A DNA stretch of 64,000 nucleotides, from positions 1 through 64,000 of the forward strand of contig NZ_BONQ01000056.1 of the NCBI RefSeq assembly GCF_016862795.1. The letters run 5' to 3'. Of this stretch, positions 23,367-31,099 are shown piece by piece (the stretch's first letter is position 1; the number at the start of each line of letters is the position of its first letter). The DNA comes from Dactylosporangium siamense (GTDB taxonomy: Bacteria; Actinomycetota; Actinomycetes; Mycobacteriales; Micromonosporaceae). The translations under genes and the position numbers were made by a program. The notes below the pieces were generated by a model. The model did no database searches. It was not told where the DNA came from and was given only the letters and a program-made list of their open reading frames with translations.

Positions 23367-23867
23367 TTAGATCGTGATCGTGGGTACGTTGCCGCCTGGA
23401 CCGACGGCGAGCACCTCGTGAAGGCCTTCACGCAACGCGTTGAGTTCGTCCGCTGCGATGTCGAGACGCAGCGTCAGTTCTCGGGGCCACTCAAATAGAC
23501 GTTGGGCCTCGTCATTGAACGTAAGCACAAGATCCATGCCGTCGAAGCTGACGGAGAGCAGACCGCCATACAGGGTTGCGTGACTGGCCATCATCGTCAC
23601 CAGCGCATCGACATCGTCGCCGGGCTGGAACCTGGTCGGTGGGCCGTCAACGATGCAGTAGCCCCAGTCGCGATCCTCCTCATCGGCAAGCTGGAACTCG
23701 ATGTACCGTCTGCCTTCGGTGGAGTCGGCGAACAAGGCGACCGCCAAGTAGGCAATACCGGCCTCCTGCTTGGTGTAGCGGGTCACTGTCGACCGATAGA
23801 CGTTCCAGACCACTGGCGCGACCTCCATGACGGGAAGACAACCCAACCCGCAGTCCTGCAGGTCCAT
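23367..23867 (-). CDS. Immunity-protein-like protein (Imm10-type, tentative)
   Basis: The 166-aa product is acidic. The segments TEGRRYIEFQLADEEDRDWG, YCIVDGPPTRFQPGD, SHATLYGGLLSVSFDGMDLV and LFEWPRELTLRLDIAADELN recall the Imm10 family of polymorphic-toxin immunity proteins (beta-rich N-terminus, then a helix). No toxin gene is next to it; the decayed fragment at 17988 could be a leftover of one, but that is speculation. The start is uncertain: 23867 opens the frame, and ATG at 23828 (MEVAPVVWNV) is equally likely. Codon use is less biased than in core genes, suggesting transfer. Confidence 0.55.
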   Translation of the reverse strand: MDLQDCGLGCLPVMEVAPVVWNVYRSTVTRYTKQEAGIAYLAVALFADSTEGRRYIEFQLADEEDRDWGYCIVDGPPTRFQPGDDVDALVTMMASHATLYGGLLSVSFDGMDLVLTFNDEAQRLFEWPRELTLRLDIAADELNALREGLHEVLAVGPGGNVPTITI

Positions 23868-23929
23868 CGGGCCCCGGAGCCATCACTGCCTGTCGGTAGC
23901 TGATGGTCGTCTAGCCGGAAGCGTCACCA

Positions 23930-24104
23930 TGTGCGGACTCTTCGGTTGGACCGGTCTGCCCACCAACAACCGCTCCCGGAAAACAAGGGCTACCACGAGT
24001 ACGTCCACGGTGGCCGGAAAGCGGTGGACCGCACCCGTTCGCTGGTTGACCATGCACTCGGAACACAGCCGGCGGCGGCCACGCCCGGGGTGAACCGGGC
24101 ATGA
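23930..24104 (+). pseudogene. Possible remnant of an MCGLFGW-type protein
   Basis: The stretch starts with MCGLFGWTGLPTNN, which looks like the N-terminal Cys of a class II glutamine amidotransferase. A second frame then reads NKGYHEYVHGGRKAVDRTRS and continues to a TGA at 24102. Joining them needs a frameshift near 23975, and the whole is far too short for an active enzyme. The tail overlaps a hairpin, which lowers confidence. Confidence 0.25.
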
Positions 24105-24113
24105 CCGCCGCCG
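24070..24113 (-). terminator. Terminator of the glucosaminidase gene
   Basis: Outer stem 24070-24078 with 24105-24113 and inner stem 24083-24088 with 24095-24100 are separated by a 4 by 4 internal loop, 65 bp past the stop at 24178. Confidence 0.6.
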
Positions 24114-24177
24114 TGAGTGCCGTACCCAATTCTGTACCGGCGAGATCGCCGGATCGTTCCATGCCTGGTCAGAGGGC

Positions 24178-24213
24178 TTAGAGGGCCAGGTCGTACTGGT
24201 AGAGGTTGTACTT
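24178..24213 (-). repeat. Direct repeat of the glucosaminidase gene 3' end (right, native copy)
   Basis: This is the last 36 bases of the intact gene and matches 17934-17969 with two mismatches. It forms the right boundary of the accessory region. Confidence 0.65.
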
Positions 24214-25074
24214 GGTCATCAGGTTGACCAGCTTCGTGGTGTACAGCGGGTCGGTGGCGTAGCCGCCCTTGTGGACCTCGGCGATGAACTGGTTCGGGTC
24301 GGTCGTGTAGTTGAAGGCGGCCGCGTACCGGCTCAGGTTCTTCAGCGCCATGCCGTGGTCGGTGAAGGACGCCGCCGACGTGGCGTAGGTGCGGAAGGTG
24401 GCGACCGTGGTGCTGCAGACGCCCGCGGCGGTGCACTCCTGGGTGCTGTACGCGTGGCAGCCGGCCGCGTAGGAGCCCGGCGAGTTGTTGAAGCACTTCA
24501 TGCCGAAGAAGTTGCGGTCGTTCGCGGACAGTGAGCTGCGGCCCCAGCCGGACTCGAGGATGGCCTGGGCGAGGGTGACCGAGGTCGGCACCCGGGTGTC
24601 GCGCTGGCTCTGCTGGGCGGCGGGGATCGACGCGGCCAGGAACTGCTCGTTCGTCATCGTGCCGGTCGGGCCCGCGGGGACCGCTGAGACGGGCGCCGCG
24701 ACCACGGCCGGAGCCTGCGTGGGCGCCGGGGCCGGCGGGGCGATGACGCAGGTCGGCAGCTTGGGGTTGCCGGACACGTACGCGTGGGAGATGAAGTCAC
24801 CGATCGCGGTGCGGTCCCACTGGGCGGTGCGGCGGACGTTGCCGCGCAGGTACTGGCCGCTGACCTTGCAGGTGACCGTGACCTTCTGCTTGTTCTTGAT
24901 CGTGCGGGTCTGGGTGAACCAGTTGGCGGCACCGTTGCGGGCGGCGAGGGTGCCGTTGACACGGACGGAGATGACGGCGGCGTCGGCCGGGGCCGCTGCC
25001 ACGACGAGCGTCGTGGCGGTGGCGGCGAGCGTCATGGCAGGGACGAGGACGAACTGCTTGAGATTTCGCAACAT
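24178..25074 (-). CDS. Secreted glucosaminidase-domain protein (FlgJ/LytD-like)
   Basis: From the ATG at 25074 the product is 298 aa. It has a signal peptide (QFVLVPAMTLAATATTLVVA to ADA), a mature N-terminal beta domain of about 80 residues, a Pro/Ala linker (APPAPAPTQAPAVVAAP) and a C-terminal glucosaminidase domain with SVTLAQAILESGWGRSSLSA, NFFGMKCFN and TFRTYATSAASFTDHG. It probably cleaves peptidoglycan at N-acetylglucosaminyl bonds; FlgJ-type relatives open the wall for the flagellar rod, so a flagellar or spore role is possible. I chose 25074 over the ATG at 25089 because GGGAG lies 8 bases upstream. The leader can fold over this site. Confidence 0.85.
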   Translation of the reverse strand: MLRNLKQFVLVPAMTLAATATTLVVAAAPADAAVISVRVNGTLAARNGAANWFTQTRTIKNKQKVTVTCKVSGQYLRGNVRRTAQWDRTAIGDFISHAYVSGNPKLPTCVIAPPAPAPTQAPAVVAAPVSAVPAGPTGTMTNEQFLAASIPAAQQSQRDTRVPTSVTLAQAILESGWGRSSLSANDRNFFGMKCFNNSPGSYAAGCHAYSTQECTAAGVCSTTVATFRTYATSAASFTDHGMALKNLSRYAAAFNYTTDPNQFIAEVHKGGYATDPLYTTKLVNLMTKYNLYQYDLAL

Positions 25075-25124
25075 GAACTGATCTCCCATGAGGGGTGGGT
25101 GGTCCCCTCAAAGATCGCCAGTTC
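25075..25124 (-). promoter_or_regulatory. Leader hairpin covering the glucosaminidase ribosome site
   Basis: In the mRNA, GAACU/AGUUC and GAUCU/AGAUC base pairs close a stem around an inner GAGGGG/CCCCUC stem. The GGGAG Shine-Dalgarno lies at the base of the fold and would be partly hidden. This could be a translational control element; no known riboswitch signature is visible. Confidence 0.35.
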
Positions 25125-25177
25125 AGGTAGCGCGACCGGGTACGCGCCGGGTTGCCGACGCGTTGCCGCGGCCCTGG

Positions 25178-25963
25178 TCAGTTCGTGCCGTACTGCTGCT
25201 TCAACGTCAGGTAGTCGCCGAGGCCGAGCCCGCGGTACGCGGTGGAGCAGTCCGGAAGCCCGTCGGTCATCGTCAGGGCGCCGTGCTCGGCGAACGCCAC
25301 GTGCCCCAGCCCGAACGCGTGCCCGAACTCGTGCGTGACGGTGCCTTCCAGATCCCACCGCGACGAGCAGTCCGCCGGCGTGGTGGTGAAGAACAGGCCC
25401 TCGGTGTCGTCGATGAGGACGTCCGTCTCGACGCTGCGGCCGTTCTCCTTGCCGCCGAACCACCAGATGCAGGTGACGGCGAGCAGTCCCTGCTCCAGCC
25501 TGCCGAAGGAGACCGCGTTGTGCCCGTCCCGCTCGCCGCAACCACCGGCAGCGGTCACGCCGGCCTTATGGTCGGTGCGGCCGGCGTACGACTCCTGAAT
25601 GCCGAGGTTCGCCGGCAGGCCGCAGTCGTTGCGCCCGGTGTCCACCGTGGTGGCGGCGCTGCGCAGCGAGGCGACGACCGTTGCGCGGTCGCCGAGGTAC
25701 GCGGGGATCGTCTGCTCGTTGATCCGCCATCGCAGCTCGTTGCGCCACCGCATGCCGAGCCAGGTCCCCGCGGGGTCCGCGCACCGCCCGCCGGTGTCGG
25801 CGGCGCCCGCGGGCTCGCCGACCGGTGGACCCGGTATGACCGGCAACCAGCCACGCGCGACCGCGGAGCGTGACACGTTCATCGTCGCCGAGGGGGCCGT
25901 CAATGAACCGGCCACGAGGACCAGCGCGAGCAGCTTTGCCAGACCACTGTCGATCTTTGGCAC
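25178..25963 (-). CDS. Secreted matrixin-like metalloprotease
   Basis: From GTG 25963 the product is 261 aa. It has a signal peptide (LAKLLALVLVAGSLTAPSA) and a catalytic motif THEFGHAFGLGHVAF, the HExxHxxGxxH zinc site of metzincins, near residue 215. WRINEQTIP around residue 75 and several Cys pairs fit a matrixin fold. It probably degrades extracellular protein. The frame is open to 26026, but the extra residues lack signal-peptide character. Reads towards the glucosaminidase, with a 103-bp gap. Confidence 0.8.
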   Translation of the reverse strand: MPKIDSGLAKLLALVLVAGSLTAPSATMNVSRSAVARGWLPVIPGPPVGEPAGAADTGGRCADPAGTWLGMRWRNELRWRINEQTIPAYLGDRATVVASLRSAATTVDTGRNDCGLPANLGIQESYAGRTDHKAGVTAAGGCGERDGHNAVSFGRLEQGLLAVTCIWWFGGKENGRSVETDVLIDDTEGLFFTTTPADCSSRWDLEGTVTHEFGHAFGLGHVAFAEHGALTMTDGLPDCSTAYRGLGLGDYLTLKQQYGTN

Positions 25964-26181
25964 AGAATCATTCTGGTCCGCACGCCACCCTGAAGGGGTG
26001 ACTTTCCGCAAACAAGGTGCCGACATGGCTCGCTGGATGCCCTTCTGCCGCCCGCCGACACCTGCCTGGCAACCCCATGTCGGGCGATCATCCTCCCCTC
26101 ACCGCACCCTCATCGGACAGCGCCGGGCGATTACGTTCGGTCATGATTGGCGTACCGAAAGCCACCCAGGAGGAGTTGAGG

Positions 26182-26331
26182 ATGACGAACCTGATCGCCA
26201 AGCTGCACGCCCGTCTCGTGCGCGACGACCGCGGCGCCGCCACCCTGGACGTGGGCCTCGCCGCCGTCCTGGTCGGCATCACCTCCGTCGCCGCCGTCAC
26301 CCTGCTCGGCGGCGACATCTCCACCTGGTAG
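26182..26331 (+). CDS. Small Flp-pilin-like membrane peptide
   Basis: The 49-aa product has a charged N-terminus (LIAKLHARLVRDDRGAATLD), then one hydrophobic segment (VGLAAVLVGITSVAAVTLLG). DRGAATLDVGLAA resembles the Flp prepilin region (normally RGATAVEYGLLAA), with the processing-site Glu replaced by Asp. A perfect AGGAGG lies 9 bases before ATG 26182. No tad pilus genes are nearby, so it may be a stand-alone small membrane protein. Confidence 0.7.
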   Translation: MTNLIAKLHARLVRDDRGAATLDVGLAAVLVGITSVAAVTLLGGDISTW

Positions 26332-26350
26332 CCCCTGCGATCATGAGCCG

Positions 26351-26953
26351 ATGGAGGTCCAGCGCCACGGCGGCAAGCTGTATGAGTTCGCCTCGCTGCA
26401 CAGCAGCCCGGACAACGCCTGGGAGCACGAGCTGACCGGCCTGACCGGCGCCCCCGGCACCGGCCCGTGCCTCTCGATCGTGATCCCCGACGCGGCTCCG
26501 GACGACGGCCCGTTCACGCCGATGCCGGCCCGGCACGCCTTCGTGCGCGCCGGCGGTGGCCAGGTGCCGTGGCCCGTCCTCACCGAGTTCGTCGACCTGG
26601 TCCGGGCCGCCGGCGACCTGGTGGCGGAGCCGGTGCTCACCGCCGCCGACACCGCCCTCCCGCTGACGCTCAACGCCTGGGAGCACGACGGCCGGCGCTA
26701 CGAGGTGAACCAGTTCCATTTCGCCGACAACGGCTCGTGGTGCTATGAGCTGCACGAGGTCGTCCCGGACTCCACCGCCAACCACTACATCGACGTCCAG
26801 ATCCCGGACACCCAGCCGGACGGCGGCCCGTTCGTGCCTGCCCCGTCCGACCGCGTGACCCTGACGATGCACGGCGACTGGACCATCCCCTGGCCGGTCT
26901 TCGACCGCTTCCTCGCCGCGATCCGTGCCGCCGGCGACATCGTCGACCCGTAG
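26351..26953 (+). CDS. Hypothetical protein with two internal repeats
   Basis: This 200-aa soluble protein is built from two copies of a unit of about 95 residues. Copy 1 has NAWEHELTGLTG, IVIPDAAPDDGPFTPMP and VPWPVLTEFVDLVRAAGDLV; copy 2 has NAWEHDGRRYEVN, VQIPDTQPDGGPFVPAP and IPWPVFDRFLAAIRAAGDIV. The family is unknown to me. ATG 26351 lies 19 bp after the pilin-like gene, so the two may be co-transcribed. Confidence 0.75.
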   Translation: MEVQRHGGKLYEFASLHSSPDNAWEHELTGLTGAPGTGPCLSIVIPDAAPDDGPFTPMPARHAFVRAGGGQVPWPVLTEFVDLVRAAGDLVAEPVLTAADTALPLTLNAWEHDGRRYEVNQFHFADNGSWCYELHEVVPDSTANHYIDVQIPDTQPDGGPFVPAPSDRVTLTMHGDWTIPWPVFDRFLAAIRAAGDIVDP

Positions 26954-26974
26954 CCGCGCCGGTACGATCTGCCG

Positions 26975-27451
26975 ATGGTCGATGCCTCACCGGTGACCCG
27001 GTCGTCGTTGCGTCGGGTGCTACCGATCATGGCGCCGCGGCCCATGGTCGCGCTGCCGGCACGAACATGGTCCGGCGAGCAGTGGGAGCGCATCGGGCTG
27101 GGCTACCGGTCGCGGGACATGGACGAGAAGTGGAACGTGTTCGTCGAGGACCGGGTCGTGTTCGCGCACCGCAGCTGGACCGGTAGAGGCGTGTACGAGG
27201 CGTCGTTCGAGCCGGTCACCGGCGGGTGGCGCATCGCGGCGGGGGTCGTGGAGTCGGATCCTTCGCGGCACCGAAGCACCTCCGACGACTGGGAACGGGT
27301 GATGCTCGAACTCGTCCTCAGCGCGATCGTCCTCGGCGAACCGGCCACGGAACTGCGCGCCGAGCTGGTAGCGCTGACCGCTCAGAAGGCCGGCCGCACC
27401 GACCTCGAGGCCGGAGTATTCCTCCACAGCAACCTCGGCCTCAGGTCGTAG
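26975..27451 (+). CDS. Hypothetical protein, 158 aa
   Basis: I do not recognise the family. Visible features are WSGEQWERIGLGYRSRDMDE, KWNVFVEDRVVFAHRSWTGR, a beta-rich middle and a helical C-terminus (ERVMLELVLSAIVLGEPATE). It looks like a small cytoplasmic alpha/beta protein with conserved Trp and Arg. It lies 21 bp after the previous gene and is followed by a very strong terminator, so it is likely the last gene of a small operon. Possible starts: ATG 26975, or a later Met such as 27029. Confidence 0.65.
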   Translation: MVDASPVTRSSLRRVLPIMAPRPMVALPARTWSGEQWERIGLGYRSRDMDEKWNVFVEDRVVFAHRSWTGRGVYEASFEPVTGGWRIAAGVVESDPSRHRSTSDDWERVMLELVLSAIVLGEPATELRAELVALTAQKAGRTDLEAGVFLHSNLGLRS

Positions 27452-27458
27452 CCAGTTT

Positions 27459-27516
27459 CTGCACAAGCGGAAGGATCCCCGGTGTCCTGGGCCCGGGGAT
27501 CCTTCCGCTTGTGCAG
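27459..27516 (+). terminator. Strong hairpin terminator
   Basis: A 24-bp perfect stem (27459-27482 with 27493-27516) has a 10-base loop, starting 8 bases after the stop at 27451. Stem length is well above the usual. Confidence 0.8.
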
Positions 27517-27860
27517 GAGTTGCCGTGCCAGCAGGACAGTGTTCGATTCTGTAGCGCCAACCAACGTCTTGCCCGAAAAGAGGATCATGCGCTCGAACTG
27601 CGGATTCCTCACCGAGGGCGCGTGACGAATACCCCGATGCTCGAGCTACTGCGCACGTCAGTGACGAGCCCCTCACCGCCGACCTCTCCGTTCCAAACCG
27701 TGTGCGCTGCGTGGCAGTCAAGATCGACAGGTACGCGGCGGGTACAGAACGAGGCTCGCAACGCCAGGAAGTGATGAGCAGCGATGCGAGCCGTACCGGC
27801 AGGTCAACCGCTTCCGGCCGCGCGCTGTCCGCAGTCGACCCACGGCCCGCCGTGAGGTAC
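27517..27860. other. Gene-free spacer
   Basis: This 344-bp spacer has no supported gene. A GTTCGATTC string at 27539-27547 followed by CCA-like text resembles a tRNA T-arm, but no acceptor or D-arm partner exists. Short plus-strand frames lack start context. Confidence 0.55.
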
Positions 27861-28145
27861 TCACCCCTCATCCTCAGCCAGGTAGCCAAACCCGTCGCAC
27901 GTGGGACAGGGTCCGTAAGCGCTTCCCATTCCCTTACCCATGCCGGTGGTCTTCGTCATGCCTGGGAGCCGCGCAGCACCACGGCATTCCGGGCATCGGC
28001 GACGAACGCCATTCGAGCGAGACACAGGCGACTGTGCGTCCGGAGACTCTGACTCCACCCGTCGATGGTATGCACAGGGGAGGGCGGTGTGGACCTGAGG
28101 ACGCGCCGCCGTCGGAGTCAGGGCGCCCCGCTCGGCTGCCGTCAC
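27861..28145 (-). CDS. Small zinc-finger protein (DnaJ-type CxxC motifs)
   Basis: This 94-aa protein has a C-terminal half with two paired zinc-binding knuckles, CPECRGAAR and CPTCDGFGYLAEDEG, similar to DnaJ-type CxxCxG zinc ribbons. The N-terminal half is Arg/Ala-rich without a known domain. GTG at 28145 overlaps the stop of the upstream monooxygenase by 4 bp (GTGA), which supports this start and co-translation. A later start would give a shorter zinc-ribbon-only protein. Confidence 0.55.
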   Translation of the reverse strand: MTAAERGALTPTAARPQVHTALPCAYHRRVESESPDAQSPVSRSNGVRRRCPECRGAARLPGMTKTTGMGKGMGSAYGPCPTCDGFGYLAEDEG

Positions 28146-28447
28146 CCGATTCCCTTGCTGGGGCCGGGCGTCAGAAACTCAACGCGCGTCGAGGCGACGT
28201 AGCGATCGCGCTGGGCCAGGAAGTGCTGAACGTGCGGCTGCCGCTCGTGCTCCTCGAACGCCTCGCGATCGCGATACAGCTCGTAGAACACCCGCGCCAA
28301 CGGCTCGTCGTGGACGACGTGCGTCGCGTAGACGAGCGTGCCGGGCTCGCTTGTCCTGATGCCCGCGCCGGTGGTTGCCACGAGCTCGTCGAACGCTTCC
28401 GCGCTGCGTGCGTCCTTCAGGTCGAACCGGACGACCAGTGCGAACAT
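28142..28447 (-). CDS. ABM-family (antibiotic biosynthesis monooxygenase-like) protein
   Basis: This 101-aa dimeric ferredoxin-like fold is typical of ABM/YgiN quinol monooxygenases: FALVVRFDLKDARSAEAFDE at the N-terminus, EPGTLVYATHVVHDEP, FYELYRDREAFEEHERQPHV and YVASTRVEFL. The substrate is unknown. I use ATG 28447; the longer frame to 28504 adds a Cys/Trp-rich leader that does not fit the family. It is coupled by overlap to the zinc-finger gene. Confidence 0.85.
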   Translation of the reverse strand: MFALVVRFDLKDARSAEAFDELVATTGAGIRTSEPGTLVYATHVVHDEPLARVFYELYRDREAFEEHERQPHVQHFLAQRDRYVASTRVEFLTPGPSKGIG

Positions 28448-28507
28448 GTTCCACACCCTACGGCACGGTCCGGACCGGGCTGCACCGTCGCATTGCCAGG
28501 GCACAGC

Positions 28508-28545
28508 AGAACGCGGACCGGCAAGGGGGCGCCGGTCCGCGTTCT
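28508..28545 (-). terminator. Terminator of the LuxR-type regulator
   Basis: A 15-bp perfect stem (28508-28522 with 28531-28545) has an 8-base loop, 21 bases past the stop at 28566. Confidence 0.75.
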
Positions 28546-28565
28546 GTCAAACAGGGGGAAGAGGG

Positions 28566-29201
28566 TCAGGCGGCGTCCACCGAGACCAGGAGGCCCTGGT
28601 TGACGGCGGCCATGAGGGCCTGGGAGCGGTTGTTGACCCGGAGCTTGCTGTAGAGCCGGGACACGTACGTCTTGACCGTGGCTTCGGAGACGGCGAGGCG
28701 CTGGGCGATCGTCGGCAGGCTCAGGCCGTCGCGCATGAGGGACAGCACCTCCTGCTCGCGCTGGCTGAGCAGGCCGGTCTGGCCGCGGCGGCGGGACAGG
28801 GCGGAGGACAGGCCCGGCGCGGTGAAGGAGTGCGGGGCGACCGCCGCGTGGCGGATGGCGGCGAGCACGGAGGGGATCGGGGCGGCCTTGGTGACGTAGG
28901 CGGACAGGCCGGCGTCGAGGGCGCGGTAGAGGAGGTTGTCGTCGCTGACCGCGCTGAGCAGGACGACGCCGAGGTCGGGGCTGGAGGCCCGGAGCCGGCG
29001 GGCGAGGCCGATGCCGTCGCTGTCGGCGAGGGAGGCGTCGATGGTCACGACGTTGGCGCGGGTCTCGGCGACGACGCGTTCCGCCTCGGCGGCGCTGCCG
29101 GCCTCGCCGACCAGAGTGATGTCCGGGACGGTCGCCACGACACGGTTGAGACCGAGTCGGAGAAGGACGTGTTCATCGACGGCGACCAGTCGGATCGTCA
29201 T
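28566..29201 (-). CDS. LuxR-family response regulator
   Basis: This 211-aa protein has a receiver domain (1-120) followed by a LuxR helix-turn-helix (about 145-205, LLSQREQEVLSLMRDGLSLP with IAQRLAVSEATVKTYVSRLY). In the receiver the expected phospho-acceptor region reads VVTIDASLADSDGIG and the Lys is kept in AYVTKAAPIP; the acidic pocket is VDEH, not the usual DD pair, so phosphorylation may be altered. It lies 199 bp downstream of the GAF histidine kinase on the same strand and could be its partner. Confidence 0.88.
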   Translation of the reverse strand: MTIRLVAVDEHVLLRLGLNRVVATVPDITLVGEAGSAAEAERVVAETRANVVTIDASLADSDGIGLARRLRASSPDLGVVLLSAVSDDNLLYRALDAGLSAYVTKAAPIPSVLAAIRHAAVAPHSFTAPGLSSALSRRRGQTGLLSQREQEVLSLMRDGLSLPTIAQRLAVSEATVKTYVSRLYSKLRVNNRSQALMAAVNQGLLVSVDAA

Positions 29202-29400
29202 CTGGGCTCCTCAGGAAGGTGTGCCGTGGCCTGCACGTTTACGGCGTGGATCATTGCCAGGTAAGCGTCGCAGCCGGCACCGTGGAGTCGCCAGAGGCTG
29301 CAATTGACCTGCGCTCGTCCGCAACCGTGCTGCACCGCAGGACAATCGGACACCGGTGGACACCGTCCACCGTTCGGGTGGTTTCCCCGAAGGAACCAGG

Positions 29401-30633
29401 TCAGGGGCGGGGCAGGGTGATGCGCATCGTGGTGCCGCCGCCGGGGGTCTCGTCGATGACGAGGGTGGCCTCGTGGGCCTCCACGATGCGCTGGCAGGTG
29501 GCCAGGCCGATGCCGGAGCCCTCGACGTCGGTGCGCAGCCGGGTGAACATCTCCAGGACGCGGGGGCGGTCCTCGGCGGGGATGCCGACGCCGTTGTCGG
29601 CGATGGCGATGGTCCAGCCGTCGGGGGTCTCCGTGCCCGTGATCGCGATGTGGCAGTCGCGGCCGCGGTCGCGGAACTTCAGCGAGTTGCTGACCATGTT
29701 CTGGACGAGGACGCGGAGCTGGGTGGCGTCGCCGTACGCCATGGGCAGGGGACCGACGTCCACTGTCGCCTGGGCGGCCGAGATCGCCGCGCTGACGTCG
29801 TCGACGACCTGGTGGACGACGGCGCCGAGGTCGACCGGGGCGAAGGACGGGCGTCCACCGAGCGACGCGTGCGACAGGACGTCCTCGATCATGCGCCACA
29901 TGCGGGTCGCGGAGGACAGGGCCCGGTCGATGCAGCGCTTCGCGGTGGGGTCGGCCATGACCGCGTCGGTGTCGGCGAGCAGGGCCACGAAGCCCAGGAC
30001 GCCGGTGAGTGGGTTCTTCAGGTCGTGGCTGACCTGGCCGGCGAAGTGCTGCAGCGAGGCGTTGGAGCGCTGCAGCTCGCGGGTGGTGCGCTGGACCTTG
30101 TCGAGGGCGCTCTCCAGCAGCTGGCCGTGCCGGTGCAGGTCCATCACGTCCATGACCATGCGGGCCAGCTTGTCGAGGCCTTCGCGCTGCTGCGGGGTGA
30201 GGTGGTGCGGTTGCTGGTCGAAGACGCACAGCGAGCCCAGCACGTGGCCGTCCCGGTCGCGCAGGTGTGCGGAGGCGTAGAAGCGCACGTCGTCGATCTC
30301 GCCGGTGACGAACGGGTTGCGGGCGAAGCGGGCGTCGAGGGTCGCGTCGGGCACGACGACGGTCTCCGGCTCGACGATGCTGATCGCGCACATCGAGTCC
30401 TCGCGGGCGCAGACCCCGGCCTCGAAGCCGTACGCGGCCATCTGGTGCTGCTGGTCCGCGGAGATGATGTTGACGACCGCGTTCGGCACACCGCAGATGT
30501 AGGCGGCGAGCTCGACGACCGACGGCAGGTCCGGCAGCGGGGGAGCCCCGATGATGCCGAAGTCCGCGAGGGACCGCAGCCGGTCCTGCTCGTCGATCGG
30601 GACCGGGTAGGCGCGCGTCGTCGTACTGGTCAT
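29401..30633 (-). CDS. Cytoplasmic GAF histidine kinase
   Basis: This 410-aa kinase has a GAF domain (about 25-175, FYASAHLRDRDGHVLGSLCV) with Cys in GVCAREDSMCAISI that recalls redox or phytochrome-like GAFs. HisKA has phospho-acceptor His in GQVSHDLKNPLTGVLGFVAL, and HATPase_c has NMVSNSLKFRD, DNGVGIPAEDR and GSGIGLATCQRIVEAH. There are no membrane segments. GAF-first kinases of this kind often bind small ligands or sense light or redox state. It is followed by the LuxR-type regulator. Confidence 0.9.
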   Translation of the reverse strand: MTSTTTRAYPVPIDEQDRLRSLADFGIIGAPPLPDLPSVVELAAYICGVPNAVVNIISADQQHQMAAYGFEAGVCAREDSMCAISIVEPETVVVPDATLDARFARNPFVTGEIDDVRFYASAHLRDRDGHVLGSLCVFDQQPHHLTPQQREGLDKLARMVMDVMDLHRHGQLLESALDKVQRTTRELQRSNASLQHFAGQVSHDLKNPLTGVLGFVALLADTDAVMADPTAKRCIDRALSSATRMWRMIEDVLSHASLGGRPSFAPVDLGAVVHQVVDDVSAAISAAQATVDVGPLPMAYGDATQLRVLVQNMVSNSLKFRDRGRDCHIAITGTETPDGWTIAIADNGVGIPAEDRPRVLEMFTRLRTDVEGSGIGLATCQRIVEAHEATLVIDETPGGGTTMRITLPRP

Positions 30634-30664
30634 GGTGCCGACGATAGGCGCCGAAAGTTGCTGG

Positions 30665-31063
30665 TCAGCCCAGTTCGTACGCCAGCACCAGGGTGTGTGC
30701 GCCGTCCTCGGCGATCACGATCTCGCCGGCGCCGCTGATGCCGGTGAGCTCGTCGGTGCCGGTGTCGGGCACGATCGTCCAGGAGCCGCCGCGCTGCCCG
30801 CCGGAGCCGGTCGCGGTGTGGTGCAGCACGAAGGTGCCGGCCCGGCCGTGCAGGCTGCCGAGGAACCGCTCGAAGCCCACGTACGCCGCGGACCCCTCGA
30901 CCGCGGCGCCGCACATCAGGGTCTCGGCCTCGCTGGTGCCGATGAAGTCACCGGTGAACGTCTTGGTGATCCTGGTGCGGGACAGGCGGGCGCCGGGGCG
31001 CTCGTCGTACACGTCCTCTTCCCAGCCTTCGATACTGAACGGCGCGACGGCCTTGGTTCCCAT
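30665..31063 (-). CDS. DUF3224-family protein
   Basis: This 132-aa beta-barrel-like protein has the DUF3224 pattern: FSIEGWEEDVYDE, KTFTGDFIGTSEAETLMCG, AYVGFERFLGSLHGRAGTFV and GTDELTGISGAGEI. Function is unknown in the family. It lies between two kinase genes on the same strand. Confidence 0.85.
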   Translation of the reverse strand: MGTKAVAPFSIEGWEEDVYDERPGARLSRTRITKTFTGDFIGTSEAETLMCGAAVEGSAAYVGFERFLGSLHGRAGTFVLHHTATGSGGQRGGSWTIVPDTGTDELTGISGAGEIVIAEDGAHTLVLAYELG

Positions 31064-31099
31064 GCGCCACAGCCTGCCGCATGATCCTGACAGTTCGCG

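Noticed and set aside
22824-23431. Several short frames on both strands after the G1 peptidase
   Set aside because: No start context, no domain and no consistent codon bias; they run through the hairpins.
27530-27560. tRNA-like T-arm (GTTCGATTC followed by CCA-like text)
   Set aside because: No acceptor-stem partner, D-arm or anticodon arm can be found in the 75 bases upstream; the match is limited to the loop.
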